Positions 45,816 through 58,219 of a stretch of DNA of 64,000 nt are shown piece by piece. This DNA comes from Balanoglossus misakiensis (taxonomy: Eukaryota; Hemichordata): NCBI GenBank assembly GCA_040954595.2, contig CM082576.2, positions 15,314,001 through 15,378,000 of the forward strand, written 5' to 3'. How positions within the stretch are numbered: the stretch's first letter is position 1; every line of letters starts with the position of its first letter. The notes under the pieces are model-generated. The model saw only the letters and a program-made list of their open reading frames with translations. It searched no databases and was not told the origin of the DNA. The position numbers were made by a program, and so were the translations under genes.

Positions 45816-46226
45816 GTTCGTCAAAATTGAAAGTATTGTCATATCTTTTAATTGTGAATTTTCAGATTCTCCTTTGTATGTGTAATGGAAATCCGTAATA
45901 AAATATAGGGGTCACCACGCTTGTTTTTGAAATCCAGAGCCATGAATTGATTCGCCAGTGGAAGAAAACTGCTAACTCAGCATTTTTCACCAATGGTTTG
46001 TCTATGGGGAAAATATTTGGCTAAGTTTATCTCAAAATAGAGCGCGTGTGACCACACAATTTTATTTGACCAATTAATTTACTTTTACTTGACTGGGGTA
46101 TGTGTAAAATTTCTTGAAAGGGACAGTAGTAGAAGTTGTTTTCTAGCAATTATCAATGTAATCCTATGGGAAGACGACACATGCGTGCTGTTTAGCACTG
46201 TACGTTCTGCGTGTACATTGTTAAGA
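45816..46226. mobile_element. TTAA MITE (family C), inverted copy
   Basis: Inverse of 27815-28225: gaaagtattgtcatatc...aaaatataggggtca... to tctgcgtgtac near the end. More diverged than the first copy. Confidence 0.8.
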
Positions 46227-46855
46227 CATGCCAATACACTTATAGACAACTGTGTGTTGTAACGCATCTTGCTGTAGCAATAAAGTCTATTGAGTCCCAC
46301 TACATCATGTTTCAACGAATTTCTACTTTTGTAGATGCCCGTGTATCTCTTTGCAACCGCAAAGTGCGATTTCCCAACAGTGGCACCTTGTCTCTACCGT
46401 ACATCAGAATACGATTTATTGTTTTCAAGGCCTCTAGCCCATAAGCAAAGGGGTACAGCAAAGTGGTACAGGAGGAAAGTATACACGATACAGTAAGTGC
46501 ATGGTATGTGCATACATAGTAATTGTTTTCATGAAAAAAAAATTGATATTTCTCAGTCAGTAAATGTGCAGTTGCACTATTTCCTAACAGACAGGTCCCT
46601 AACATATACCAGGTTCAGACAGGGAACAATTTGAGACACTATTTGCCTATGGTAAACACAGAGCATTAAACCTTTGAGTCGCGCCGTTTCATGACCACAT
46701 ACTTCGTCCTCATACGATTTTTTAAAATGGTTTCCAAACTGAGACGCTTCAGAACCGTCTTAATGGTGCCTGTGTGACCCCCATAATTCAGAGGTGCCAC
46801 TTTATGAAATCTTTATCAAGCTTCTCCATGCAACTGGAACACATCCTTATTATAT
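46227..46855. other. Spacer, nothing recognised
   Basis: No domain-like coding signal before the copied receptor leader. Confidence 0.35.
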
Positions 46856-46911
46856 ATCTGTCTTCTCCCGTTGGCAAAGGTGGTCACAAATCAGAAAGCA
46901 ACATCAGAAAA
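46856..46911 (+). repeat. Copy of the GPCR-fragment leader sequence
   Basis: ctgtcttctcccgttggcaa and on to cacaaatcagaaagcaacat match the 5' leader of the class A GPCR fragment (34872-34925), over about 55 bp with two or three differences. It ends exactly where the inverted lectin copy begins. Confidence 0.7.
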
Positions 46912-48488
46912 TGCAATGCAAAATCAATGCAAAAAGTGGCGATGAAGTTCTTTTCTGAGATGGTAGTCTTACAATGTGGGCGACATTTCAGTACTGGCAT
47001 GTCACACATGTTCGTGACTCAAGTCACATCTATTTAGGGTTCAACATATCGACAAACGTGGTACAATTATTACGCCACAACTTTGCTATACAATGAATCT
47101 GCACTCATTAGAAACCTGATCACCACAAATTTGCATGGGAGTCTCTGGTGTACTGTGGATAGATTTCATAAAGATATACACCTACCATATCGACAGACAA
47201 ATCTACGCAGACGTGGACAATAATCCACACTGTACACCTTACTAGATTCACTGTATCTGATAAAATGACAATAAATAATCGTTACCAACAAATATACTGT
47301 TCAATACGTTTAAAATAATTTATAACATGTTATCAGCTGAATCTGAATTGTGTCACATTTCCTTGGGCTTCATTAAAGGGCGACAATCACCACAAATGCA
47401 TGAGCCAAACTAGAAACTCAGCCAGTATGCTGATCTGACAACAAACAAGATGGCATTGACTAGTCTGGAAAAGACAAAATTGGATGAAACGAAGGGACGA
47501 CACATGAAAGAAGAAAAGACGCGAATACAGCCCACAATTTAAATATGTCAAACGCAAAAATTGCAGAACATTTGGATTGAACGTAATATTTGTACACACA
47601 AAAGTACATTCATGCACATAAGATGATTATCGGCCTTATGCTCATTACTTAATTTTTGCACTGATGTGCTCTACTTATGAATGGAGACAACAGATCATGT
47701 GCACCTTATCCAGACGAATGTTTTGCTGTGAATACAGTGCTTAATAGTGTCTAATTGTGTAGGAAAACGTGGTTTGGTGTAGACAAATATATAATTACAC
47801 ATTCGCTCCAATGCAATTTTTCCAAGAGGATGCGTATGGCTGGTCATCCAACCACGGTAAGTAAGTCATTGGTGTCCCATTATAGTGCGTCCATTCATTC
47901 TCTGTATACAAATCCACACCATCTATCCACAATCTTCTATACAATGCATCCTTATTGACGTAAAAATTAGAATTGATGTTAGGCCGAACAACTAGGACTT
48001 TTTGCTCGTGACAGGTTTAGTTTATAGTGGATGCAACAAAAAAAGTGGAATGAATAATCATTTTTTCTGTAAGGCATGCTGCTTTTAACCTTTTTTTCAA
48101 GTTCCGTTTTCCTGAATTGTAGTCTAGACCACATCAACTTTGCCTAAGACGTAACACACATGTACAACACACTTTACTACCCATAAAAATACAAGTCTAT
48201 CGATTATGACCAAGGCATGTACATATCCCTGAAGTTGTGACTATATGTATGTGGTTTGTGGGGTTGTCATGTTGAGAAACAGGGGTTAAAATGGCGCAAG
48301 CAATATTTGCCACCTCCGATGCACTGCTTATCAATATGTGACAACACATGTAATTCAACGAAACAACCACATCAGTTTAGAATATATTGTTCTATGATGC
48401 AGCCCAATAAGCTACACAATATACATTTTTATGCAAAACACAAAAATTTGAAACATGACATAATAAAATACCATAGTATAACATTGTG

Positions 48489-48572
48489 TGTCGCAACACA
48501 ACACGACACGACACAACACAACACAACACAACACAACACAACACAACACAACACAACACAACACAACACAAC
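48489..48572. repeat. (ACAAC)n pentanucleotide repeat
   Basis: About 80 bp in the E-F intron of the inverted copy; the same repeat occupies the same intron in the other copies (54833-54967, 62456-62486). Confidence 0.95.
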
Positions 48573-49923
48573 AAAATATTACATTACATCAAATAAGATT
48601 AAATAAAAACCCGTACAATACAAAACAAAACTGCCATGTTGGATAGAAGGGTGTGGTCGATACTTACTAAAGGGTATCCCAAGACTATTGTCAACCGTGC
48701 TAACCATGTTTATAACATATTCCATTGTCTGTTGGTCAGGTACTCGTAGTAAAGCCCCTCCATCATTCAAGCAGTACTCATAGGCGTATTGGGAGCTTGC
48801 GAGGAATCTGGATACCTTGTATTCGTCATTGACTCTATCAAGAAGCACTGACAAAGATGTAAGAAGGAGAATAAAATTATTCATTCACCTTTGTTTTTGA
48901 CATATGACTGTATAGCAAGTGGAAAACAGTTGGCAAGGTGTGCACATTGCTGTATTTTCGTCATACGATTATTGTGTATCTACGTTGTCAAGACCTTGCG
49001 CGCATGTCCACAAAGATCTCTGTTGACCTATTGATTTGCTACGAGATTTTTTGAAGTTAGCACCACGCTGAAACTATGCGTGAACAATCGAAACTTTTGA
49101 TTTCTTGAGGTCATATTGAAAATATAATCGGCCAGATGTATCTACATGCGTAGTTCCTTTTTTTCCCAATTTAACCAGTTTATAAAAGTCTATTCGGAAA
49201 ATAAACCCCAAAATTATTCTTCACGACCAAAATTATTGCAAGTGTGAAATTGTTGTTGAAATCAAACCTATTATTATGTAAATTGCTATTTTCATATAAT
49301 GCTTTATTTAATTATTAGCTTATTATCACTTACTTGAGTGGGCACTACTGTTCTTATACTGGCACATGAAACGATGCCTACCGTCACAATCCCAGTCATT
49401 CCATGACGTAGTCGACCTGTACCATTAAACAGGTGGAATATCTCACTATACACACATACTGGAGAATGCAAAGATGTGTGTACGAAGTAAGGTTTTTGAA
49501 TACAACTTTAAGCCGTCTGCTGTTTCGTCAAGTATGTGTCATCCATCAGCGATTTAGAAGAGTAAAGATAGTACAATTATTTCTATTACATATGTGCTGC
49601 GGTTTACGCTCTGATTTTATCATGTGTCACGTGTTTGTGGCATACTGATGCCGTCATCTGTCAAAATGGCGGTCGGATGCATCTCTGAGTGCCGCGGTAC
49701 GTGTGGTATGACCCAGAGTGTGGTGTAACTAGCCAATGACAATTTGATGACGTCATCGTAGTGTCGCCTGCTCACAAAACAACCAATAGCATTCCGCGAT
49801 CGCATTTCTTCCATTTTCTGTTGTTGTTTCATGGTGTTTCCGATGGTTTCGTCTAAAATGGGAGTATCGTATGTAATAATAACAGAACCCGATGGCGAGA
49901 TCGTACAAACACGACAGCTTAGG

Positions 49924-50009
49924 GTATTTGCAATCGTGCTGGTGGTGTATTCTTGCTGCCCTCGCACAGGCGCAGCCACAGAATACACCACCAGCACGAG
50001 TGCAAATAC
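49924..50009. repeat. Hairpin with ~30-bp arms
   Basis: gtatttgcaatcgtgctggt pairs with accagcacgagtgcaaatac around a loop of about 25 bp, in the C-D intron of the inverted lectin copy. Confidence 0.8.
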
Positions 50010-50795
50010 TCCCCCCCCCAGTACGCCGCGCTTGCTCCATCTGGCCGTGGGGCTATGTCATACTAGCCTTTCTACATAAAGCCCCGCCAATAGAGATCTC
50101 GTTACAGCCAAATATACATCAGTTGACCCCCTTTAAAACAATATTACCATATTAAACCACAATCTTCACCGCCATTGTCGTCTGGCTCCCACATGTCCCA
50201 TGCTGCCAAACATTTATCTATGCTCGAACCGTCCGAGTATACAAAGTGACCTTCTGTCTCACTATCATTGGCATCGATCCAGACGTATTCTGTAAAACAT
50301 TCCAAAGAAGAAATGCATCTTGAATGTTGAGTGATACATGTCGATTGGTGTACTTTAAAAGTCACGTTGATTATTACAACAATTGTACTTCTGAATGAGA
50401 AGACATTGCTTGCATGAACATGCAGTTATGACAAAGTTGGGTTCTCTATTACAGTAGGACATTTTGTGAAATTTCCGCAGAATGATCAATTAGCACACTA
50501 CATAAGTTATAACAGCTAAGTGTTATCATTTATTATCACTATTTAACGTCATTTAAATATGTTAATTACCTTTCCAAACGAATAACGCTATATAGCTGAC
50601 AACTATATTCATGGTCTCTCGGTCGTAGAACCTCAACAGATGCCCATTGTCCTGCTCACATGCTTCTTTTGCTTCCAGCCACGTTGCACTATAGTTGGCA
50701 AGTTTCAACTCATTTTCGATCACAGTAGTAAAGTCTTGGGCTGAAACACGTGCATGTTTGTTCCATCGTCGCAAACCAAGAATATACTATTGAAT

Positions 50796-53284
50796 TGAAC
50801 ATGCACTCCCTAAAGATTGTCACGAAATTCGCTCGACGTTTCCTCAAGTAACACGTCTTCCAAGATATATCTAATGACAGCATCAATAAAAGACTTAGAC
50901 ACACCTTGTCAACTATATATGGGAATATATAAATTAGAGGTTGTTTATCTTTCACCCCTTTCACCACTATGGTGCAATCCAAATATATTGTTTTCTGTGG
51001 GAAGGTTGGACTTCTATAGAGGGAACTGGGATGAAAGGGTTAAATTCAATAGCCCCCTTTAGGCTAGAGACAATTGTACATAAGGCCAATTGAAAAACCT
51101 CCATTGTATGATGAAGTAATCTCGACAGAAGAGTACATAGAGATTGTAAGGGCCTGCACATACCATACCACACACGTCAGAGTATTCGCTCAACGATGGA
51201 AAAACTACATCGAACGCTGTGCTACCTCAGTATTGTATCCGTGGTAATTTTCTCACATACCCAGGTGAAGGCAAACGGTATTGTAGACCATTTTCATGTA
51301 TTCGATGAATTCCTGAAGGTAATCTCAGTATTAGAGTAGCAGTGTTTTACAACTTCATCATCGTGCCATACACACGTCGTTTCGAAAGTGACAGTGATCA
51401 CAAATCATAACATTTTCAATAATTATATTCTGAAATTTCAGAATACACGTTCTAGTTATGTACCATCAGTTGCCAATAATAAATAGTTCATATTAATGTA
51501 GACAAGGCACTTTTTAAAGTAACGTGCACATGCTCGTTCAGATGTTTGAGTTCTACATTAATGTCTATTCTGCCAACAGAACATTCTCTTATACATGTTT
51601 GTAAATTTCATGTGTTTCAGCCCAAGAGTTGAGGACCCTGATTGAAAACGAGTTAAAACTTGCTAACTATAGTGCAACGTGGCTGGAAGCAAAAGAAGCA
51701 TGTGAGCAGGACAATGGGCATCTGTTGAGGTTCTACGACCGAGAGACCATGAATATAGTTACCAGCTATATACTCATGTTAGTTTCGCCAGGTGATTAAC
51801 ATATTTAAATGACTTTAAATAGTGATAAATGGATGATAACACTTGGCTGTTATAACTTTTCATAGGATAACGTTTCATAGTACCTGAATTCGATACAATG
51901 TGCTGGTGGCGTAAACACGCTACGAAACTTGAATCTTCTGTGCATCCCGCGAATTCTATCAGCCATCTGGTGCGTGCACATTATAAACAGCTCAACTCAA
52001 ATTCGCTTTTTATATTTTTACAAACAACTATCCGCTCCCTAGAAATTGTCACAAAATTCGCTCGACATTTCCGCAGTTTACACGTCTCCCAAGATATATC
52101 TAATGACAACATCAATAAAAGACTCAGACACACCCTTTTGCCTATATATGGGAATATGCAAATTAGAAGTATTGTATTCCTTTAAATTCAATAGTATATT
52201 TTTGGTTTGCGACGATGAAACAAACATGCACTCCCTAAAGATTGTCACGAAATTCGCTCGACGTTTCCTCAAGTAACACGTCTTCCAAGATATATCTAAT
52301 GACAGCATCAATAAAAGACTTAGACACACCTTGTCAACCATATATGGGAATATATAAATTAGAGGTTGTTTATCTTTCACCCCTTTCACCACTATGGTGC
52401 AATCCAAATATATTGTTTTCTGTGGGAAGGTTGGACTTCTATAGAGGGAACTGGGATGAAAGGGTTAAATTCAATAGCCCCCTTTAGGCTAGAGACAATT
52501 GTACATAAGGCCAATTGAAAAACCTCCATTGTATGATGAAGTAATCTCGACAGAAGAGTACATAGAGATTGTAAGGGCCTGCACATACCATACCACACAC
52601 GTCAGAGTATTCGCTCAACGATGGAAAAACTACATCGAACGCTGTGCTACCTCAGTATTGTATCCGTGGTAATTTTCTCACATACCCAGGTGAAGGCAAA
52701 CGGTATTGTAGACCATTTTCATGTATTCGATGAATTCCTGATGGTAATCTCAGTATTAGAGTAGCAGTGTTTTACAACTTCATCATCGTGCCATACACAC
52801 GTCGTTTCGAAAGTGACAGTGATCACAAATCATAACATTTTCAATAATTATATTCTGAAATTTCAGAATACACGTTCTAGTTATGTACCATCAGTTGCCA
52901 ATTATAAATAGTTCATATTAATGTAGACAAGGCACTTTTTAAAGTAACGTGCACATGCTCGTTCAGATGTTTGAGTTCTACATTAAAGTCTATTCTGCCA
53001 ACAGAACATTCTCTTATACATGTTTGTAAATTTCATGTGTTTCAGCCCAAGAGTTGAGGACCCTGATTGAAAACGAGTTAAAACTTGCTAACTATAGTGC
53101 AACGTGGCTGGAAGCAAAAGAAGCATGTGAGCAGGACAATGGGCATCTGTTGAGGTTCTACGACCGAGAGACCATGAATATAGTTACCAGCTATATACTC
53201 ATGTTAGTTTCGCCAGGTGATTAACATATTTAAATGACTTTAAATAGTGATAAATGGATGATAACACTTGGCTGTTATAACTTA
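50796..53284 (+). repeat. Recent tandem duplication of the lectin 5' region (period 1425 bp)
   Basis: 50796-51859 and 52222-53284 align with only a few substitutions (for example ctgaagg/ctgatgg and ccaataat/ccaattat). Each copy contains the upstream region, signal exon and exon B. The 51860-52221 stretch between them is a diverged copy of the 5' flank also found before the next gene (59517-59835). Confidence 0.88.
51196..51791 (+). CDS. Duplicated first two exons of the lectin receptor (alternative start)
   Basis: Exon A1 51196-51277 encodes the signal peptide ('MEKLHRTLCYLSIVSVVIFS'). Exon B1 51621-51791 encodes the first part of lectin domain 1 ('LKLANYSATWLEAKEACEQD'). Both end in phase 1 with usable donors, so B1 could splice to exon C at 53502 exactly as B2 does. 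It is either an alternative promoter/first-exon pair for the gene at 52621-58052 or a partial duplicate. Confidence 0.7.
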
Positions 53285-56200
53285 TAAATGTAGTGTGTTA
53301 ATTGATCTTTCTGTGGGAATTCCACAATATTGTCCTACTGCTTCCCGGCAAAGAGTAATAGACTACCCAACTTTGTGTTTACTGCTTGTTCATACAAGCG
53401 ATGTATTCTCATTCAGAAGTACAACATGACTTTTAAAGTAAACAAATCTACATGTATCACTCGACGTTCAAGATGCCTTTCCTCTTTGGAATGTTTTACA
53501 GAATATGTCTGGATCGATGCCAATGATAGAGAGACAGAAGGTCACTTAGTTTACTCGGACGGTTCGAGCATAGATGAATGTTTGGCCCCATGGCACATAT
53601 GGGGATCAATCAACCACGGCGGTAACGATTGTGTCATAATATGGTAATTTTCTTGAAATGTCGTCACCTGACCTCAAGTTGTGCGATTTAATTTTGGCTG
53701 TACCTAGATCTCTATTGGTGGGGCATTTGATGTAGAAATTATCCTAAATATCAACAAGTCACTGTCCGTTGCGTGAACTAACCTACCACAACGACTGCGA
53801 TTTTGAAAGATGACGACATTATTATGCCACAAACAGGAAACTGCAAGAGTCAGATAATGAAATCGGAATGTAAACTGCAGCACATATGTAATAGTTATAA
53901 TTGTCCATAATGAGACTAACTATAGTATTATTTTACTTTTAGTCTCAATCTTAAATCTCTGATGAATGTCATGTACTTGACGAAACAGCAGACAGCTTAA
54001 AGTTGTGTTAAAAACACCAGTTCGTACACACATCTTTGCATTCTCTTGTATGTGTATAGTGAAATATTTTACCTGCTAACGGTACAGGTCGACTGCTTTA
54101 TGGGGTGTCTGGAGGTGTGACGAAAGGAATCGTTTCATGTGCCAGTATAAGAACAGAATTGCCAACTCAAGTTTATGTAAGTGATATAAAGCTGATAATT
54201 AAATAAAGAATTATAGGAAAATAATAATTTAAATAATAATAGGTTCAATTTCAACAAAGATTGCACATTTCGAATTCAACATTAAACGGAATGCGAGGTG
54301 CTATGTCTGCCCTATCAACTCGTTTGCCGCTAATTCAAACTTTTCTCAATATATACCACAATGGTTAAAGTGTCTTTATGAGTAAATTAAAAACCCAATG
54401 ATTGTACATAAAATCTCCTTGTGCTTTGTTATAATTATACAATTCTTTAAACCCCTAAACTTGTAAAAAATTGTAATAATAATAACAACAATCTACTTAA
54501 TATACATATCTCAAAAACAAAGGTGAATGAATAGTTTAATTCCCCTTCTTAAATCTTTGTTAGTGTCTCTTGATAGATTCAATGACGAATACAAGGTATC
54601 CAGATTCCTCGCAAGCTCCCGAGACGCCAATGAGTACTGCTTGAATGATGGAGGGGCTTTACTACGAGTACCTGACCAACAGACTATGGAATATGTTGTA
54701 AACGTGGTTCTCTCGGTTGACAATAGTCTTGGGATGCATGTTAGTAAGTATCGACCACACCCTTCTATCCGACATGGCAGTTTTTGTTTTGTATTGATTT
54801 GTACGGGGTTGTAGTTTATTTTATTTGATGTAATGTTGTGTTGTGTTGTGTTGTGTTGTGTTGTGTTGTGTTGTGTTGTGTTGTGTTGTGTTGTGTTGTG
54901 TTGTGTTGTGTTGTGTTGTGTTGTGTTGTGTTGTGTGGTGTGGTGTGGTGTTGTGTTGTGTTGTGTTAGGCTACGGTACACAATGTACTATGGAATGTTA
55001 ATATGTCATGTTTAAAATTGTTGTGTTTTGCATAAGAATGTATGTTGTGTAGCTTATTCTGTTGCATCAAAGAACAATATATTCTAAACTGATGTGGTGA
55101 TCTTGTTGACTAAGGCCAAAAAGATAATATGTTCCGATTACATGGTTTTCAAAAATAGTGTAGGTGGGTAAGTAATTTTTTTTTATTTCTTTGGCTGTCG
55201 TATTTAGAAGAATGACGTCATAGTTCTTGCATGATGCATGCGGTTTCGTCATCGTTCTCGCGTGATTCGCGCAATTTTCATAAATTTTGTATATTTGACA
55301 TCGTTATTTTTACTTCCGGTTTTAAAACAGGTTAAAAGCAGCATGCTTTACAGAAAAGAATGATTATTCATTCCACTTTTTTGTTGCATCCACTATAAAC
55401 TAAACCTGTCACCAGCAAAAAGTCCTAGCTAGTTCGGCCTAACATCAATTCTAATTTTTACGTCAATAAAGATGGATTGTATAGAAGATTGTGGATAGAT
55501 GGTGTGGATTTGTATAAAGAGAATGAATGGACGCACTATGATGGGACACCAATGACTTACTTACCATGGAAGGATGGCGAGCCAAATGAAGACCCTAATA
55601 AAATAGAACACTGTATTCAAGCGAATTTGTAATTATTTATATGTCTTCACCCAACCAGCAGGATCTCGGTGAATGTAACACCATCACAATTAGACACCAT
55701 AAAGCACTGTGTCCACAGCAAAACATTCGTCTGGTTACGTTGCACTGCTATGTTTACTAGAAAGTGCACAGTGACTGCGCGTCCATGATTTGTTGTCTCC
55801 ATTTATGAGTAGGACACATCTGAGCATCAAGTAAAATAAGGATGCGTACCTGACGGCCGTCTTATGCGCATGTACGTACTTTCGTGTGTACAAACATTAC
55901 GTCCAATCCAAATGTTCTGCAAATTTTGCCTTCAACAGTTAAAGTAGTGGGCTGCATTCTCCTCCTTTCTTATTTCATGCGCACCGAATAAGTAGACTTC
56001 AGTTTTGTCCCTTCGTTTGTTATCAAATTTGTTGTCTTTTCCCGTTCTCCAACACAGACTAGTCACCGCCATCTTGTCTCTTGTCAGAACAACCCACTGC
56101 CCCAGCCTCTCGTTTGGCCCATGCGCATAAGGTGATCGTCGCCCTTCAATCTAGCACAAGCAAATGTGACACAATTTAGATTGAGCTGATAATATGTTAA

Positions 56201-58052
56201 AATGATTTCTCGCCATAAACGTATTGAACAGTATATTTGTTGGTAACAATTTTTCGTTGTCGTTTTCTTAGATACAGAAAACCTGCTAAGATGTTCAGTT
56301 TGGATTTTTGTCCAGGTTTTTCGAGATTTGTCTGTCGATATGGTAGGTGTATATCTTTGTACTTTATCAAATCTAGCAAAAGTGCACCAGAGACTCCCAT
56401 GCAAATTTGTTAAACAATGGAAGACGAATGGCGGCCTTTTATAATTTTGATCAGCTTTCTAATGAATGCAAAATCATTGTATTTCAAAAGTTATGGCGTA
56501 ATAATTGTACCACATTTGTCGATATGTTGAACCCTAAATAGATGTGACTTGAGTCACGAACATGTGTGACATGCCAGTACTGAAATGTCGCCCACATTGT
56601 AAGACTAACATCTCAGAAAAGAACTTCATCGCCATTTTTTGTATTGGTTCTCTCTTGCTTGGGTCAGAAATCCTTCGTCGCGAGAACGTTACATCATCCA
56701 CATTACCAGCCGAGAAAATAAGTGTAAACGTCTTAAGAAATAAACGACAAAACCATTTTACTAAGAGGTGTATCAGAACTGCACCATCGATTTATTGCAG
56801 TTCGAATGAATGCTGTTATAAGAAGTTGCAATATTCAGCGTGGCAGTTTCTTGTAAAAAATGGACCTAACAGACTTCAATGAATCACTAATACATTCCAA
56901 AGTGAACATGGCGCCCTTTTTGTGGCCTAATGCCTATTTGAATACCACTTATCCTAAACCAGTTATTTCATGTTGGTTTTACATTACAGGTGTGTCGTAC
57001 ACACCCAAACTGCCGTATATAAAATCTGAATGTTATAACAGTAGTCTGACGACACCTGGATATACTGGCCATGTTGGCTCTGACGTTACTAATACCAGTT
57101 CTTCAGAAATGTCAACAGATGTAACAGAGGATACTGGCGCTGGGGCTAAATCTGACACTAGCCCGACTGAAACAGAATCCCTGTTAGAGTTAACTGTAAT
57201 GCAGCGAAACGAAACAACAGATAATGAAGTTTTGACAGACATCCCTGACGACAAAGACACTGAGAGTGTCTCTGGTTTCATCTCGAAGGAAAACCCTACT
57301 GAAACGGCTACAACTGTAGTGCGTGGGACTGAACCAGGCGTTGAGGAAGCCCACACTGATTCTGTCTCCATATCAACGGATACAATCGACGCCAGCACCT
57401 TGTCTCCTAATACTGCATGTAAAGGTCCATTCTGCCAACATTTGCCAAGCATTAGTGTTGTCGATAGCAATTCGAAACTGCCCCACTGTAAGTATAAGTT
57501 CACTGTGCTTCACAGCCACACTTGTAGAAACAAAACACAATTGAATAATATAAAATGAGGCAGGGTGGCCTTAGTATTTTTGAAACACCTGATATCACTT
57601 CTTTATTTTGTCAGAGGTCCGTGCATCTTTCTTTCACGGTTTTGACATCTGGCTGAATTTATGGTTGTCTGTCCTAGGCTACGCTGTGCTGCTGTTGTGT
57701 GTGTGTATGTGTGATTAGTCATGTACCAGTCAATGGTAAAATATATTTTCCTTGTGATTTTATTGAATATAGAAAGTTATGCTCACAAGTATATAATACT
57801 GTACTTCACAAGTAACCGAATGGATCCTGCCCACGCCCCATAGTCTCAGGCCGCATATTCTGCACTTTGGAATTTTTGCTATCTTTTTTTTTCTTGACAG
57901 GTGACGAACTCGGCAACAATGGCAACACTTTCATAGTCCTAGTCCTAGGCTTTGTCGCTGCATACCTGGCTGTGCATATTGTGTTGATACTCGGGATTTC
58001 TCGTTGTGTAAGAAACCTAGACCCTGCTCCAAAGTTGCAAAATGACACATAG
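52621..58052 (+). CDS. Type I membrane C-type lectin receptor with two CTLDs and mucin-like stalk (9 exons, 513 aa)
   Basis: Exons: 52621-52702, 53046-53216, 53502-53643, 54088-54176, 54564-54743, 55472-55628, 56272-56342, 56990-57487, 57901-58052 (1542 nt, phases agree). A signal peptide precedes lectin domain 1 ('ATWLEAKEACEQDNGHLLRF', 'YVWIDANDRETEGH', 'WGVWRCDERNRFMCQY'). Domain 2 follows ('YEYCLNDGGALLRVP'-like, 'RRLWIDGVDLY', 'WKDGEPNEDPN', 'FSRFVCRY'). Then comes a 166-residue Ser/Thr/Glu-rich stalk and one membrane helix ('FIVLVLGFVAAYLAVHIVLI') with an 18-residue tail lacking signalling motifs. Domain 1 has lost WND and EPN, while domain 2 keeps EPN but not WND. C-type lectins bind glycans or proteins at the cell surface. 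The donor of exon A (aacg|gtattg) was chosen because only it keeps frame. Confidence 0.87.
54833..54967. repeat. (GTGTT)n pentanucleotide repeat, ~130 bp
   Basis: Intron between exons E and F of the intact lectin gene; the longest of the three homologous tracts. Confidence 0.97.
55113..55330. mobile_element. MITE (family D), truncated copy
   Basis: aaggccaaaaagataatatg, then ttccgattacatggttttca, and on to catcgttatttttacttccg; the right terminus is missing. E-F intron of the lectin gene. Confidence 0.7.
56668..56882 (+). CDS. Candidate alternative last exon of the lectin gene (secreted isoform)
   Basis: A pyrimidine-rich acceptor (ttctctcttgcttgggtcag) precedes an open stretch that continues the frame of exon G. 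892 nt upstream plus 215 nt here equals 1107, divisible by three, with a stop at 56880-56882. The 71-residue tail contains a furin-like 'RNKRQ' and a Cys-rich piece 'CIRTAPSIYCSSNECC', with no membrane segment. The result would be a soluble 368-aa lectin. Chance is possible because the homologous part of the inverted copy is missing. Confidence 0.4.
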
Positions 58053-58213
58053 AATACTGTTCTTGCTTTGATCGTTACTCGTGTTATTAATGCTGTTTCT
58101 TCATTTGACACAGTGATCGAATTCAAAACATCATTTATGATCGTTAGTTAGGTTTCTGTTACAGTGTCACCATGTTTCGTTATTTCATTTAATAATTGAG
58201 AACAAGCTAAATT

Positions 58214-58219
58214 AATAAA
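58214..58219 (+). terminator. Polyadenylation signal of the lectin gene
   Basis: AATAAA 162 bp after the stop codon; a second AATAAA lies at 58545-58550. Confidence 0.55.

Larger units (their letters stand above)
47186..50740 (-). pseudogene. C-type lectin receptor, inverted copy, missing both ends
   Basis: Homologous exons in transcription order: B 50570-50740, C 50148-50289, D 49334-49416, E 48668-48847, F 47799-47950, G 47186-47256. They encode two C-type lectin domains like the intact gene at 52621-58052. Domain 1 keeps 'WEPDDNGGEDC' and 'WNDWDCDGRHRFMCQY', the EPD and WND calcium/sugar-binding motifs. The signal exon is absent (similarity breaks near 50785), as are the stalk and membrane exons (similarity ends near 46916). 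The acceptor of exon F is mutated (aaag to aagg), and using the AG one base earlier brings a stop within five codons. It is therefore very probably dead. Confidence 0.8.

Noticed and set aside
49600-50100. Open frames around 49620-50079 on both strands
   Set aside because: They overlap the 30-bp-arm hairpin and a poly-C run in a lectin intron and show no domain or homologue in the other copies.
48392-55015. Frames of repeating Cys-Val-Leu or Asn-Thr-Gln-His
   Set aside because: Translations of the pentanucleotide repeats in the E-F introns.
55472-55631. Exon F read as the end of the lectin gene because taa follows 'GCGAATTTG'
   Set aside because: A donor (tt|gtaatt) two bases earlier leads in phase to exon G, which supplies the final cysteines of the lectin domain. 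The same pattern is kept in all copies.
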